Below, piece after piece: positions 7,637 to 15,082 of a DNA stretch of 35,644 nucleotides. The position numbers were made by a program, and so were the translations under genes. How positions within the stretch are numbered: the first letter of the stretch is position 1; each line of letters opens with the position of its first letter. The stretch lies in assembly GCF_006227205.1 (NCBI RefSeq), contig NZ_VCNG01000027.1, forward strand, positions 1-35,644. Reading direction: 5' to 3'. This DNA is from Pseudomonas sp. ICMP22404 (GTDB lineage: Bacteria > Pseudomonadota > Gammaproteobacteria > Pseudomonadales > Pseudomonadaceae). A model generated the notes under the pieces. That model worked only from the letters and a program-made list of their open reading frames with translations, searched no databases and was not told the DNA's origin.

Positions 7637-8781
7637 AATGCGCTGCGGAAAATCTCCTCTATCTGCCGTTGATCCGCTGCCCGCGGGTTGGTCAGGCCGC
7701 AGGCATCTTTCAGGGCGTTGGCGGCCAGCACCGGCACGTCACCGAGGCGCACGCCCAACTCACGCAGGCCGGCCGGGATCTCCACGTCCCGGGCCAGACT
7801 GACGATCGCGGCGATGGCTGCCTGGGCGCCTTTTTCCGGGCCAGACAGGTGCGTATCGACCCCCATGGCACGGCCCACATCGGTCAGGCGCGAGGCGCAC
7901 ACCGAAGCATTGAAACTCTGTACATGGGGCAACAGCACCGCATTGCACACGCCGTGGGGCAAGTCGTAGAACCCGCCTAACTGGTGAGCCATGGCATGCA
8001 CGAAGCCCAGCGAAGCATTGTTGAATGCCATCCCGGCGAGAAACTGCGCGTAGGCCATGTTTTCCCGTGCCGCCAGATCGTTGCCGTCACGCACCGCCAG
8101 GCGAAGATTGTTGCTGATCAGGGTGATGGCTTTCAGGGCACAAGCATCGGTGATCGGGCTGGCGGCGGTGGACACGTAGGCTTCGATCGCATGGGTCAGC
8201 GCATCCATGCCCGTCGCAGCCGTGAGTCCCTTGGGCATTGCCAGCATCAGCGCCGGGTCGTTGACCGACATGAGCGGCGTCACGTTGCGGTCGACAATGG
8301 CCATTTTCACGTGGCGCGATTCGTCAGTGATGATGCAGAAACGAGTCATCTCACTGGCGGTGCCGGCCGTGGTGTTGATGGCGATCAGCGGCAACTGCGG
8401 CTTGCCCGACCGGTCGACGCCCTCATAGTCGCGGATCTGCCCGCCATTGGTAGCGCACAGGGCAATGCCCTTGGCGCAGTCATGGGGCGAACCGCCCCCC
8501 AGCGACACCACGAAATCGCATCGGCTCTCCTTCAGCAATCCCAGGCCACGCTCGACATTCGCGATGCTCGGATTGGGCTTGGCACCGTCGAAAATCACCG
8601 ATTCGATGTCCTGCTGGGCCAGCAGATCGGCAACCTTGCCCGCAACGCCGGCCTTGGCCAGTCCCGCATCGGTTACGATCAGGGCCTTGCGAAAACCGTA
8701 ATTGCGAATGGCAATCATGGCTTCGTCGAGGCAACCCAGCCCCATGACGTTCACGGCGGGAATGAAAAAAGTGCTACTCAT
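7633..8781 (-). CDS. Iron-containing alcohol dehydrogenase (YiaY/ErcA-like)
   Basis: A 382-residue member of the Fe-dependent (group III) alcohol dehydrogenases. The nucleotide-binding GGGSPHDCAKG is at 95-105, and NTTAGTASEMTRF is at about 136-148. The metal ligands are Asp193 and His197 (GMDALTHAIEAY), His262 (FVHAMAHQLGG) and His276 (DLPHGVCNAVLLPH). All ligands are present and length matches YiaY/ErcA. The ATG at 8779-8781 has CAGGA about 10 nt upstream; an earlier in-frame start lacks a site. ErcA in P. aeruginosa belongs to the ethanol-oxidation regulon, but the other genes of that regulon are not here, so a general NAD-linked alcohol or aldehyde role is safer. It is convergent with the MFS gene and need not share its pathway. 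Confidence 0.9.
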   Translation of the reverse strand: MSSTFFIPAVNVMGLGCLDEAMIAIRNYGFRKALIVTDAGLAKAGVAGKVADLLAQQDIESVIFDGAKPNPSIANVERGLGLLKESRCDFVVSLGGGSPHDCAKGIALCATNGGQIRDYEGVDRSGKPQLPLIAINTTAGTASEMTRFCIITDESRHVKMAIVDRNVTPLMSVNDPALMLAMPKGLTAATGMDALTHAIEAYVSTAASPITDACALKAITLISNNLRLAVRDGNDLAARENMAYAQFLAGMAFNNASLGFVHAMAHQLGGFYDLPHGVCNAVLLPHVQSFNASVCASRLTDVGRAMGVDTHLSGPEKGAQAAIAAIVSLARDVEIPAGLRELGVRLGDVPVLAANALKDACGLTNPRAADQRQIEEIFRSAF

Positions 8782-8920
8782 GGGACGCGTTCCTGAAAGA
8801 GGCCGGATCGGCGGGTCCACAGCATTGACCAGTCAGTCACGCGGCACCTTGATCTGGCTCAAGAGTCGGTCGTGATAAAGTCGCGCCCTGCCCTTGCCAC
8901 GTTTTGAGATGACTTTCCAA

Positions 8921-9940
8921 ATGACCGACTTCCAGGAATACGACGCCCGGCTTGAAGACTGGGAAACCTTGCGCGCCCATACCGCTTTCAGCGGGCTGCT
9001 GGTGGGCAATGGTGCCAGCCGCGCCGTATGGGATGATTTCGGCTACGACTCGCTGTTCGAAAACGCCCGCACCGTCGAGGAAAAGCCCTTGAGCCCGTCG
9101 GAACTGAGCGTGTTCGACGCGCTGCAGACCCGCAGCTTCGAACAGGTGCTCGGTGCGCTGAAAACCACCAGCCGGGTCAACAAGGCCCTCGCCGTCAGCT
9201 CCGCCGCCCCGCGCAATCGCTACTACGCGATCAAAGAAGCGCTGATCAACACCGTGCATGCGGTGCATATCCCATGGCGGCTGGTACAACCGTCGACCCT
9301 GGCGACGCTCAACCAGGAACTGAGCCGTTATGCCACGGTGTTCACCACCAACTACGACCTGCTCAACTACTGGGCGATCCAGCATGCGCCGCAGACCATT
9401 ACCGATCTGTTCACCGACACCGACCACGGTTTCGATCTGAGCCAAGTGACCACGGACAAACCGCGCCTGCTGTACCTGCACGGCGGCCTGCACCTGGTGC
9501 GCAACCAGGACGGCACGGCGCGCAAGCTCACGTCCACCGAAGGCACGCTGCTGGGCAGCTTCGCCATCAACAACACCCTCAAGACCCTGGACGACGTACC
9601 GTTGTTCGTCAATGAAGGCCCCAGCGAGGACAAACTCAAGACCATCCGAAGTTCCGACTACCTGTCATTCTGCTACGACCAACTGCTGCACCACGGCGAC
9701 AACCTGTGCCTGTTTGGCCATGCCCTGGGCGAGCAGGACCAACACATCGTCCGCGCCTTGCGCCAGGCGAAACCCCGCACCGTGGCGATCTCGATCTACC
9801 CTCGCAGCCAGGCGTTCATCCAGCACCAGAAGCGCCATTACGCCAAGCTGTTCCAAGGATTGGACATCGAGCTGCGGTTCTTCGATGCCAAGAGCCATCC
9901 GTTGGGCGATCCGAAGCTGTCGGTACCGGTGGAGGTGTAG
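8921..9940 (+). CDS. DUF4917 family protein with SIR2-like motifs
   Basis: A protein of about 339 residues that I place in DUF4917. The motif order resembles SIR2-like NAD-binding/NADase domains: GNGAS at 29-33 (usually GAGxS), TTNYD at 142-146 with the Asn that acts in many SIR2 NADases, and YLHGGLHL at 185-192 with a His in the expected place. The C-terminal third reads SDYLSFCYDQLLHHGDNLCLFGHALGEQDQHIVRAL, also seen in SIR2-like proteins. There is no membrane segment. The start is unsure: the ATG at 8921 is chosen, but ATG at 8909 and TTG at 8894 are in frame, and none has a good ribosome-binding site. It stands alone with no partner gene. A role as NAD hydrolase or in defence is inference. 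Confidence 0.75.
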   Translation: MTDFQEYDARLEDWETLRAHTAFSGLLVGNGASRAVWDDFGYDSLFENARTVEEKPLSPSELSVFDALQTRSFEQVLGALKTTSRVNKALAVSSAAPRNRYYAIKEALINTVHAVHIPWRLVQPSTLATLNQELSRYATVFTTNYDLLNYWAIQHAPQTITDLFTDTDHGFDLSQVTTDKPRLLYLHGGLHLVRNQDGTARKLTSTEGTLLGSFAINNTLKTLDDVPLFVNEGPSEDKLKTIRSSDYLSFCYDQLLHHGDNLCLFGHALGEQDQHIVRALRQAKPRTVAISIYPRSQAFIQHQKRHYAKLFQGLDIELRFFDAKSHPLGDPKLSVPVEV

Positions 9941-9960
9941 GAATGGAATCCGCGCAGAGA

Positions 9961-10097
9961 CCTGTGGCGAGGGGATTTATCCCCGCTGGGGTGCGTAGCG
10001 CCCCCGACAGTGGATGTCTCAGATCCATCTGACACTCCGAGTTGCCAGGATGAGGGCTGCTACGCACCCCTGCGGGGATAAATCCCCTCGCCACAGG
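9961..10097. repeat. Paired REP, family 2 (inverted, arms about 38 bases)
   Basis: CCTGTGGCGAGGGGATTTAT at the left is matched by its inverted copy ending at 10097. The match continues inwards through CCCCGC and GGGGTGCGTAGC, with a small mismatch. Each arm holds the small palindrome GGGGATTTATCCCC. It separates the DUF4917 gene from the convergent yegP-like gene and may act as a transcription barrier. Confidence 0.85.
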
Positions 10098-10121
10098 AGA
10101 AGCGTCTTCATTACTGGTAGG

Positions 10122-10466
10122 TTAAAGCGCCAACAGGGTCTTGTCCTTGATCACCATGCTCGGCCCGTTCGCCTTGACGCTGGCAATGCCCTTGTCCCGG
10201 GCGGCGTCCGATGAAAAGGCTTCGCTGCTGCCGATCACTTCATGGTTGGCAGCCTTGAGATTGAAGTAGGGATGACCGTCCCTGGTGTTCTTGAGCTCAT
10301 AGCGCTCGGTCAACGGGCTGTTTTTCTGCACCGCAGCGATGCCACCGCCGGCACCGCTGCGGGTGGTGTACAACTCGCTGGTCAGGATCGTTTCGGCGTT
10401 GGCGGCCTTGAGCACGAACCGAAACTGGCCACTGCTGTTCTTGCTGATTTCGTACCATCCGGACAT
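10122..10466 (-). CDS. YegP-like DUF1508 protein (UPF0339), tandem repeat
   Basis: A 114-residue protein made of two DUF1508 units: about 1-52 (GWYEISKNSSGQFRFVLKAANAETILTSELY) and about 53-110 (RYELKNTRDGHPYFNLKAANHEVIGSSEAFSS). Each unit has the F-x-LKAAN-x-E core and an AxxxGIAxVKxN ending. This is the standard two-repeat form of YegP. The ATG at 10464-10466 is chosen because GAGGA stands 7 nt upstream; the ATG two codons earlier would be too close. Function is unknown across the family; members are often stationary-phase proteins. Confidence 0.92.
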   Translation of the reverse strand: MSGWYEISKNSSGQFRFVLKAANAETILTSELYTTRSGAGGGIAAVQKNSPLTERYELKNTRDGHPYFNLKAANHEVIGSSEAFSSDAARDKGIASVKANGPSMVIKDKTLLAL

Positions 10467-10537
10467 GATCATTTCCTCGAGAGGTCAACAGCCTCAAGAG
10501 TAAAGACCTGCCCCGCCGGCTCTGCCAGTCGACTCCG

Positions 10538-11119
10538 CTACAGCGTGATGGCCGTGCCCAACAGCGTCAGGAACCCCGCCAGCCAGTTCGGATGAGCGGG
10601 CCAGGCCGGTGCGGTCGCCAGGTTGCCCTGGACATGGCCTTCGGTCACCGGAATGTCGATGAACGTCCCACCCGCCAGGCGCACTTCCGGGGCACAGGCC
10701 GGATAAGCGCTGCATTCACGCCCTTCCAGAATGCCCGCCGCCGCCAGCAATTGCGCGCCATGGCACACCGCGGCGATCGGCTTGCCCGCCACATCGAAAT
10801 CGCGCACCAGTTGCAGGACTTTCTCATTCAGACGCAGGTACTCCGGCGCCCGCCCGCCGGGAATCAGCAGCGCGTCGTAGTCAGCCACGCCGACACCGAA
10901 AAAATCATGGTTCAGGGTGAACAGATGGCCCGGTTTCTCGCTGTAGGTCTGGTCGCCTTCGAAATCGTGGATCGCCGTGCGCACGGTCTGCCCGGCGGTC
11001 TTGTCGGGGCACACCGCATGCACGGTATGGCCGACCATCTGCAAAGCCTGGAACGGCACCATCACTTCATAGTCTTCGACGTAATCGCCGACCAGCATCA
11101 GGATTTTCTTTGCGGCCAT
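10538..11119 (-). CDS. DJ-1/PfpI family protein
   Basis: A 193-residue class I glutamine-amidotransferase-like protein. The nucleophile elbow is AAVCHGAQLL with Cys119-His120. The supporting acid is Glu18 in EDYEVMVPFQ, and IPGGRAPEYLR (86-96) forms the other wall. Cys, His and Glu are all present, so it should be catalytically competent. The subgroup includes PfpI-type proteases, YhbO/HchA-like glyoxalases and plant DJ-1D. Activity against methylglyoxal or glycated proteins is plausible but unproven. It lies about 70 bases upstream of yegP on the same strand and may be cotranscribed. Its stop is closely followed by the yegP promoter region. Confidence 0.88.
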   Translation of the reverse strand: MAAKKILMLVGDYVEDYEVMVPFQALQMVGHTVHAVCPDKTAGQTVRTAIHDFEGDQTYSEKPGHLFTLNHDFFGVGVADYDALLIPGGRAPEYLRLNEKVLQLVRDFDVAGKPIAAVCHGAQLLAAAGILEGRECSAYPACAPEVRLAGGTFIDIPVTEGHVQGNLATAPAWPAHPNWLAGFLTLLGTAITL

Positions 11120-11230
11120 GGCTTGGACTCCTTTGAGAATGCGTGAAGGGTGAATGCATTAAAGGTAGTCCGGCGGGGAAGTCTTCACCCGTCATCTGAC
11201 GGGCTGCACGACGAGTTAGGTCGAATGTTG

Positions 11231-11323
11231 CTCTGTGAGAGCAAAGCTTGCCCGCGATTCAGCGCCGAGGTTAAGCAGCACAATTGAGTCATCGTTCATC
11301 GCGAGCAAGCTATGCTCCCACAG
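11231..11323. repeat. Degenerate paired REP (family 1 variant)
   Basis: A left unit near CTGTGAGAGCAAAGCTTGCC is mirrored by GCGAGCAAGCTATGCTCCCA at the right. Both carry several changes from the family consensus, so this is an old or decaying copy. It fills most of the gap between the methyltransferase 3' end and the DJ-1 gene promoter. Confidence 0.75.
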
Positions 11324-11341
11324 CGTTGCATCTGTCCCGCT

Positions 11342-12559
11342 TCAGGCGAGATAACCGTCCGCCCGCAGCAGCGTTTCGAGACAGTGTTCGGTGATGTGGT
11401 AGAACGCCTTCAGTTCCTGGATCTTCGCCAGCAACTCGGCCGGATCGATCGGCGTGGCGCGTTTGACCGCCAGGATCATCTTGTTCTTGTTGGTGTGTTC
11501 CAGGGATATGAACTCGAACACCTTGGTTTCGTAGCCACAAGCCTCCAGGAACAGCGCCCGCAGGCTGTCGGTGACCATTTCCGCCTGTTGGCCCAGGTGC
11601 AGGCCATATTGCAACATCGGCTTGAGCAGCGCCGGGCTCTGGATCTGCAAGCGGATCTGCTTGTGGCAGCACGGCGAGCACATGATGATCGAAGCACCCG
11701 AGCGAATGCCCATGTGGATCGCGTAGTCGGTGGCGATGTCGCAGGCATGCAAGGCGATCATCACGTCCACCGCGCTCGGCGCCACGCTGCGCACGTCACC
11801 GTGCTGGAAGCTCAGGCCCGGGTGTTCCAGGCGCGCGGCGGCCTCGTTGCACAGCCGGACCATGTCCTCGCGCAACTCGACGCCGGTCACCACGCCTTCG
11901 GCCTGCAGGGTGTTGCGCAGGTAGTCGTGAATGGCGAAGGTCAGGTAGCCCTTGCCCGAACCGAAGTCCGACACCCGCACCGGTTTGTCCAGGGCCAGCG
12001 GCGAGGAGGTCAACGCATGGCTGAAGACCTCGATGAACTTGTTGATCTGCTTCCACTTACGCGACATGGCCGGGATCAGCTCGTGCTTGTGATTGGTCAC
12101 GCCCAGATCGGCCAGGAACGGTCGACTCAGGTCGAGGAAGCGGTTTTTCTCACGGTTGTGTTCCACCGAGGGTACTTCGCGCAGCTGTTGGGGCTTGCTT
12201 TTGAACAGTGAAGGCTTGCCCTTCTTGCTGTACTCCAGCTGTGCCTCGTCGGTGACCGCCAGCAAATGGGCGTTCTTGAACGATGCCGGCAACAACCCAG
12301 CGATGGTCGCCACGCCTTCGGCCAGGGGGAAATTCTTGGTGATGTCGCGGGTTTTGTAGCGGTAGACGAAGGACAGGCAAGGCTGCTCCTTGACCGTCAG
12401 TTGCTTGATGATCAGCCGTTGGAGGTCCGCTTCGTCGCCGACATGCCTGGCCAGCACCAGCTTGATGAAAGCATTCTGGTCGAGGCTGGCCTGCAGCAGC
12501 TCGATGAACTCGGCGTGAGGATCCGGCGCGGGACGGGCAGGAGTTGCAGTAACGGACAT
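11342..12559 (-). CDS. Class I SAM-dependent methyltransferase (Methyltransf_32 type)
   Basis: A 405-residue protein. The N-terminal 170 residues have no clear fold I can name; they include SFVYRYKTRDITKNFPL. The methyltransferase core begins near 195 with the SAM motif VSDFGSGKGYLTFAIHDYL. Then come the acidic end of beta-2 (VTGVELREDM), HGDVRSV, IALHACDIATDYAI and the Cys-rich MCSPCCHKQIR. The LHACD plus PCCHK pair is typical of the Methyltransf_32 group, which includes METTL25 and Trm13-like proteins; RNA is therefore a plausible substrate, by inference. GAGG lies about 11 nt before the start. It is a single gene flanked by REPs on both sides. Confidence 0.87.
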   Translation of the reverse strand: MSVTATPARPAPDPHAEFIELLQASLDQNAFIKLVLARHVGDEADLQRLIIKQLTVKEQPCLSFVYRYKTRDITKNFPLAEGVATIAGLLPASFKNAHLLAVTDEAQLEYSKKGKPSLFKSKPQQLREVPSVEHNREKNRFLDLSRPFLADLGVTNHKHELIPAMSRKWKQINKFIEVFSHALTSSPLALDKPVRVSDFGSGKGYLTFAIHDYLRNTLQAEGVVTGVELREDMVRLCNEAAARLEHPGLSFQHGDVRSVAPSAVDVMIALHACDIATDYAIHMGIRSGASIIMCSPCCHKQIRLQIQSPALLKPMLQYGLHLGQQAEMVTDSLRALFLEACGYETKVFEFISLEHTNKNKMILAVKRATPIDPAELLAKIQELKAFYHITEHCLETLLRADGYLA

Positions 12560-12640
12560 GGAAAAGCGGCCTCGGGGCGGGCGGATCGGGAATGGCGGGT
12601 ATTTTAGGGGGGATGGGGGTCGAGGGCACGGAGAATTATT

Positions 12641-12657
12641 GTGGCGAGGGGATTTAT
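12641..12657. repeat. Truncated family-2 REP fragment
   Basis: GTGGCGAGGGGATTTAT matches the outer arm of the family-2 REPs at 9961 and 19352, but stops in the middle of the GGGGATTTATCCCC palindrome, where a family-1 REPIN begins. Confidence 0.75.
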
Positions 12658-12751
12658 CTGTGGGAGCAAGGCTTGCCCGCGATGAAGTTGTCGCCGCAGC
12701 CTACCCTGGGACCGAGGCGCCTTCATCGCGGGCAAGCCTTGCTCCCACAGG
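12658..12751. repeat. REPIN (family 1, AAGGCTTGCC variant)
   Basis: CTGTGGGAGCAAGGCTTGCC with CGCGATGAAG is followed about 50 bases later by its exact inverted copy, CTTCATCGCG then GGCAAGCCTTGCTCCCACAG. The two REPs are symmetric and well preserved, which suggests recent mobility. It lies between the methyltransferase promoter and the TPM gene 3' end. Confidence 0.88.
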
Positions 12752-12793
12752 TTCCCCACAGTTTCCTCCCCCGATGTGTTCCGCTGGCAGTTT

Positions 12794-13411
12794 CTAGCCC
12801 AGCACCACCAACCGGTTCGGCAGTTCATTGCGTTCGTGGGTCACGGGGACGTGCTCCTTGAGCAATTGGCCGCAGGCTTCGATGCAGGTCACGAAGCCCT
12901 GCAAGGTCTGGCCCTGGCGGACCTGCTCGGTGAAGGCCGCGACGATGGCATCCCAGCTCCGGTTGTCGAGGCGTTTGGAGATGCCTTCGTCCACCAGGAT
13001 CTCCACATAGCGCTCGGCCTCGCAGACAAAGATCAGCATTCCGGTGCTGCCCACGGTGTGGTGCAGGTTCTGTTCGAGAAACTGCCGGCGAGCCAGGTTG
13101 GACGCCCGCCAGTGGCGCACCGACCGGGGGATCAAGTGGGTGGTGACCTTCGGAATGCGAAACACCAGGCACAGCACGATGAAGCTGACCCATTGCACCA
13201 GCAACAGGCTGTGCATGGTCAACCAGCCCGTCAGGTAATGCAGCACACCTGGCACCACCAGGGCCAGCAAACTGGCCCACAGCAGTGGGATGTAGGCATA
13301 GTCGTCGGCGCGCGCAGCGAGCACCGTGACCAGTTCAGCGTCGGTGTCCCGCTCGACCCGGGCGATGGCTTCGGCCACTTTGCGTTGTTCGTGTTCAGTC
13401 AGTAATGCCAT
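12794..13411 (-). CDS. TPM-domain membrane protein (second TPM gene of lemA operon)
   Basis: A 205-residue protein. It starts MALLTEHEQRKVAEAIARVE and continues TDAELVTVLAARADDY, the first part of a TPM (YgcG/Psb32) domain. Two membrane segments follow (about 42-62 and 69-87). The domain then resumes with GSTGMLIFVCEAERYVEILVDEGI and ends in WDAIVAAFTEQVRQGQTLQGF. So the TPM domain seems split by a membrane hairpin, as in other short DUF/TPM membrane proteins found with LemA. The ATG at 13409-13411 is favoured because it begins the conserved region; an extension upstream would run through the glycine-rich tail of the neighbour in another frame. It follows that gene by 28 bases. Function unknown. 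Confidence 0.85.
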   Translation of the reverse strand: MALLTEHEQRKVAEAIARVERDTDAELVTVLAARADDYAYIPLLWASLLALVVPGVLHYLTGWLTMHSLLLVQWVSFIVLCLVFRIPKVTTHLIPRSVRHWRASNLARRQFLEQNLHHTVGSTGMLIFVCEAERYVEILVDEGISKRLDNRSWDAIVAAFTEQVRQGQTLQGFVTCIEACGQLLKEHVPVTHERNELPNRLVVLG

Positions 13412-13439
13412 GGTTAAAAGTGCCTGCTCATTATTATTG

Positions 13440-14195
13440 TCACCAGCCGCCCGACGAACCGCCGCCCCCGAAACTGCCACCGCCGCCGCTGAAACCACCA
13501 CCCCCGCCACCGCCGAAACCGCCACCGCCAAAGCCTCCCCCGCTTGAGCCGCTTGAGCCGCCCCGCCCGGCCGGCAGGATCCCCAGCACCTGGCAGACCA
13601 TGATCGTGACGATGAACAACATCACCAGCATCGCGAATGTCCACGGATGACGCGAGACGAAGTCGCCCTCCTCCTGCTCGCCTGCATTGTACGCAGTGGC
13701 CGGCTCGTCCAGAGGGCTGCCCCCCAACACCACCAGCATCGCCGCCACGCCGTCACTGATGCCTTTATTGAAATTGCCGGTCTTGAAGGCCGGGGTGATG
13801 ACCTGGTTGATGATCACCGAACTCTGGGCATCGGTCAGTCGATCTTCCAGGCCGTAACCCACTTCGATCCGCAGCTTTCGCTCATCCCGGGCGACGATCA
13901 GCAGTGCGCCGTTGTTCTTGTCCTTCTGCCCGATACCCCAGTGGCGTCCGAGCAGATAGCCGAAGTCTTCGATCCTGGCCCCCTGCAGGTCAGGCAGTGT
14001 GACAACCACCACCTGTTCGCCGGTCGCCTGCTCGTGGGCCGTGAGCTGTGCCTCCAGTTGCGCCCGCACCGCTGGCTCGAGCATCTGGGCGGCGTCCACC
14101 ACCCGCCCGGTCAGCGCCGGAAACTTCAACTCGGCCTGGGCCGTGACTGCAAACACCCAGAGCAACAGCACCAGGCCAAATTTCAACACGCGCAT
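13440..14195 (-). CDS. TPM-domain protein with glycine-rich tail (YgcG family)
   Basis: A 251-residue protein with a signal peptide (KFGLVLLLWVFAVTAQA, cleavage near 21). The periplasmic TPM domain spans about 25-160: LTGRVVDAAQMLEP, TGEQVVVVTLPDLQG, GQKDKNNGALLIVARDERKLRIEVGYGLE and AFKTGNFNKGISDGV. One membrane segment lies near 188-208, and a Gly/Ser/Phe tail (FGGGGFGGGG repeats) ends in SSGGW. This is the classic YgcG layout. AGGAG stands 6 nt before the ATG. It lies 28 bases after lemA and 28 bases before the second TPM gene, so the three form one operon. The Gly-rich tail is low in complexity and may vary in length between strains. Confidence 0.93.
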   Translation of the reverse strand: MRVLKFGLVLLLWVFAVTAQAELKFPALTGRVVDAAQMLEPAVRAQLEAQLTAHEQATGEQVVVVTLPDLQGARIEDFGYLLGRHWGIGQKDKNNGALLIVARDERKLRIEVGYGLEDRLTDAQSSVIINQVITPAFKTGNFNKGISDGVAAMLVVLGGSPLDEPATAYNAGEQEEGDFVSRHPWTFAMLVMLFIVTIMVCQVLGILPAGRGGSSGSSGGGFGGGGFGGGGGGGFSGGGGSFGGGGSSGGW

Positions 14196-14223
14196 TGGAA
14201 CTCCTGTGGGAGCCGGGTATCGA

Positions 14224-14832
14224 TCAGAATTTCACCTGCGGCGCTTTTTCGGCGTCGGGACTGGTGGCCTCGAAGGTTTCGCGGATTGGCAGGTCGCTGT
14301 ACATCACGCTGTGCCACAACCGCCCCGGAAAGGTCCGGATCTCGGTGTTGTACTTCTGCACCGCCAGGATGAAGTCGCGGCGGGCCACGGCGATACGGTT
14401 CTCGGTGCCTTCGAGCTGCGACTGCAGCGCCAGGAAGTTCTGGTTGGCCTTGAGGTCCGGATAGCGCTCGGACACCACCATCAAGCGACTCAGCGCACCG
14501 GTCAATTGATCCTGGGCCTGTTGGAACTGCTTGAGCTTCTCCGGGTTGTCCAGGGTGCTGGCATCGACCTGGATCGAGGTGGCCTTGGCCCGCGCCTCGA
14601 TCACGGTAGTCAGGGTTTCCTGCTCGTGCTGGGCATAGCCCTTGACGGTTTCCACCAGGTTCGGGATCAGGTCGGCACGGCGCTGGTACTGGTTTTGCAC
14701 CTGGCCCCAGGCAGCCTTGGCCTGTTCGTCAAGGGTCGGAATCGTGTTGATGCCGCAACCGGCCAGTAGCGAGGTGAACAGCATCAGGGCCAGCAGTTGC
14801 AAGCCGCTTCGGTGGTTCAGTCGTAGATTCAT
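14224..14832 (-). CDS. lemA: LemA family lipoprotein
   Basis: A 202-residue LemA protein. The N-terminus is a lipoprotein signal (LLALMLFTSLLAGC, lipobox LLAGC, Cys near 26) in place of a plain membrane anchor. The helical LemA core is clear: QVQNQYQRRADLIPNLVETVKGYAQHE, VSERYPDLKANQNFLALQSQLEGTENRIAVARRDF and VQKYNTEIRTFPG. The start at 14832 has GGGAG 11 nt upstream; an earlier in-frame ATG does not precede a signal peptide. It is the first gene of the lemA-TPM-TPM operon. LemA function is unknown; note that this is not the LemA/GacS sensor kinase of the older literature, which has the same name. Confidence 0.93.
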   Translation of the reverse strand: MNLRLNHRSGLQLLALMLFTSLLAGCGINTIPTLDEQAKAAWGQVQNQYQRRADLIPNLVETVKGYAQHEQETLTTVIEARAKATSIQVDASTLDNPEKLKQFQQAQDQLTGALSRLMVVSERYPDLKANQNFLALQSQLEGTENRIAVARRDFILAVQKYNTEIRTFPGRLWHSVMYSDLPIRETFEATSPDAEKAPQVKF

Positions 14833-15082
14833 CGGGTGAAGCTCTCCCTTGCCTTTACATTGGAAAAACACGGCCACCTATCCCACCGGTGTCTGGGGCA
14901 TAATCTGCCGCCGCACTGGATTGAAACGGATCGATGGGCTAAAAGATGCGCGGTGCGAAACTAAGTTCAGCCCCCTGGGTTCGAAAGTGTGCTGCATTTG
15001 ACCAAACAACAATAGCCACTCCTCACATTTTGGCTGACGGCGTGTCCTGATTACCGCCTTTGGGCCTGCGAGAAAACTATTC

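Noticed and set aside
13411..13531. N-terminal extension of the second TPM gene
   Set aside because: The extra 40 residues (MAVAVSAVAGVVV...) are the glycine-tail coding sequence of the neighbour read in another frame; the conserved domain starts at the ATG at 13411.
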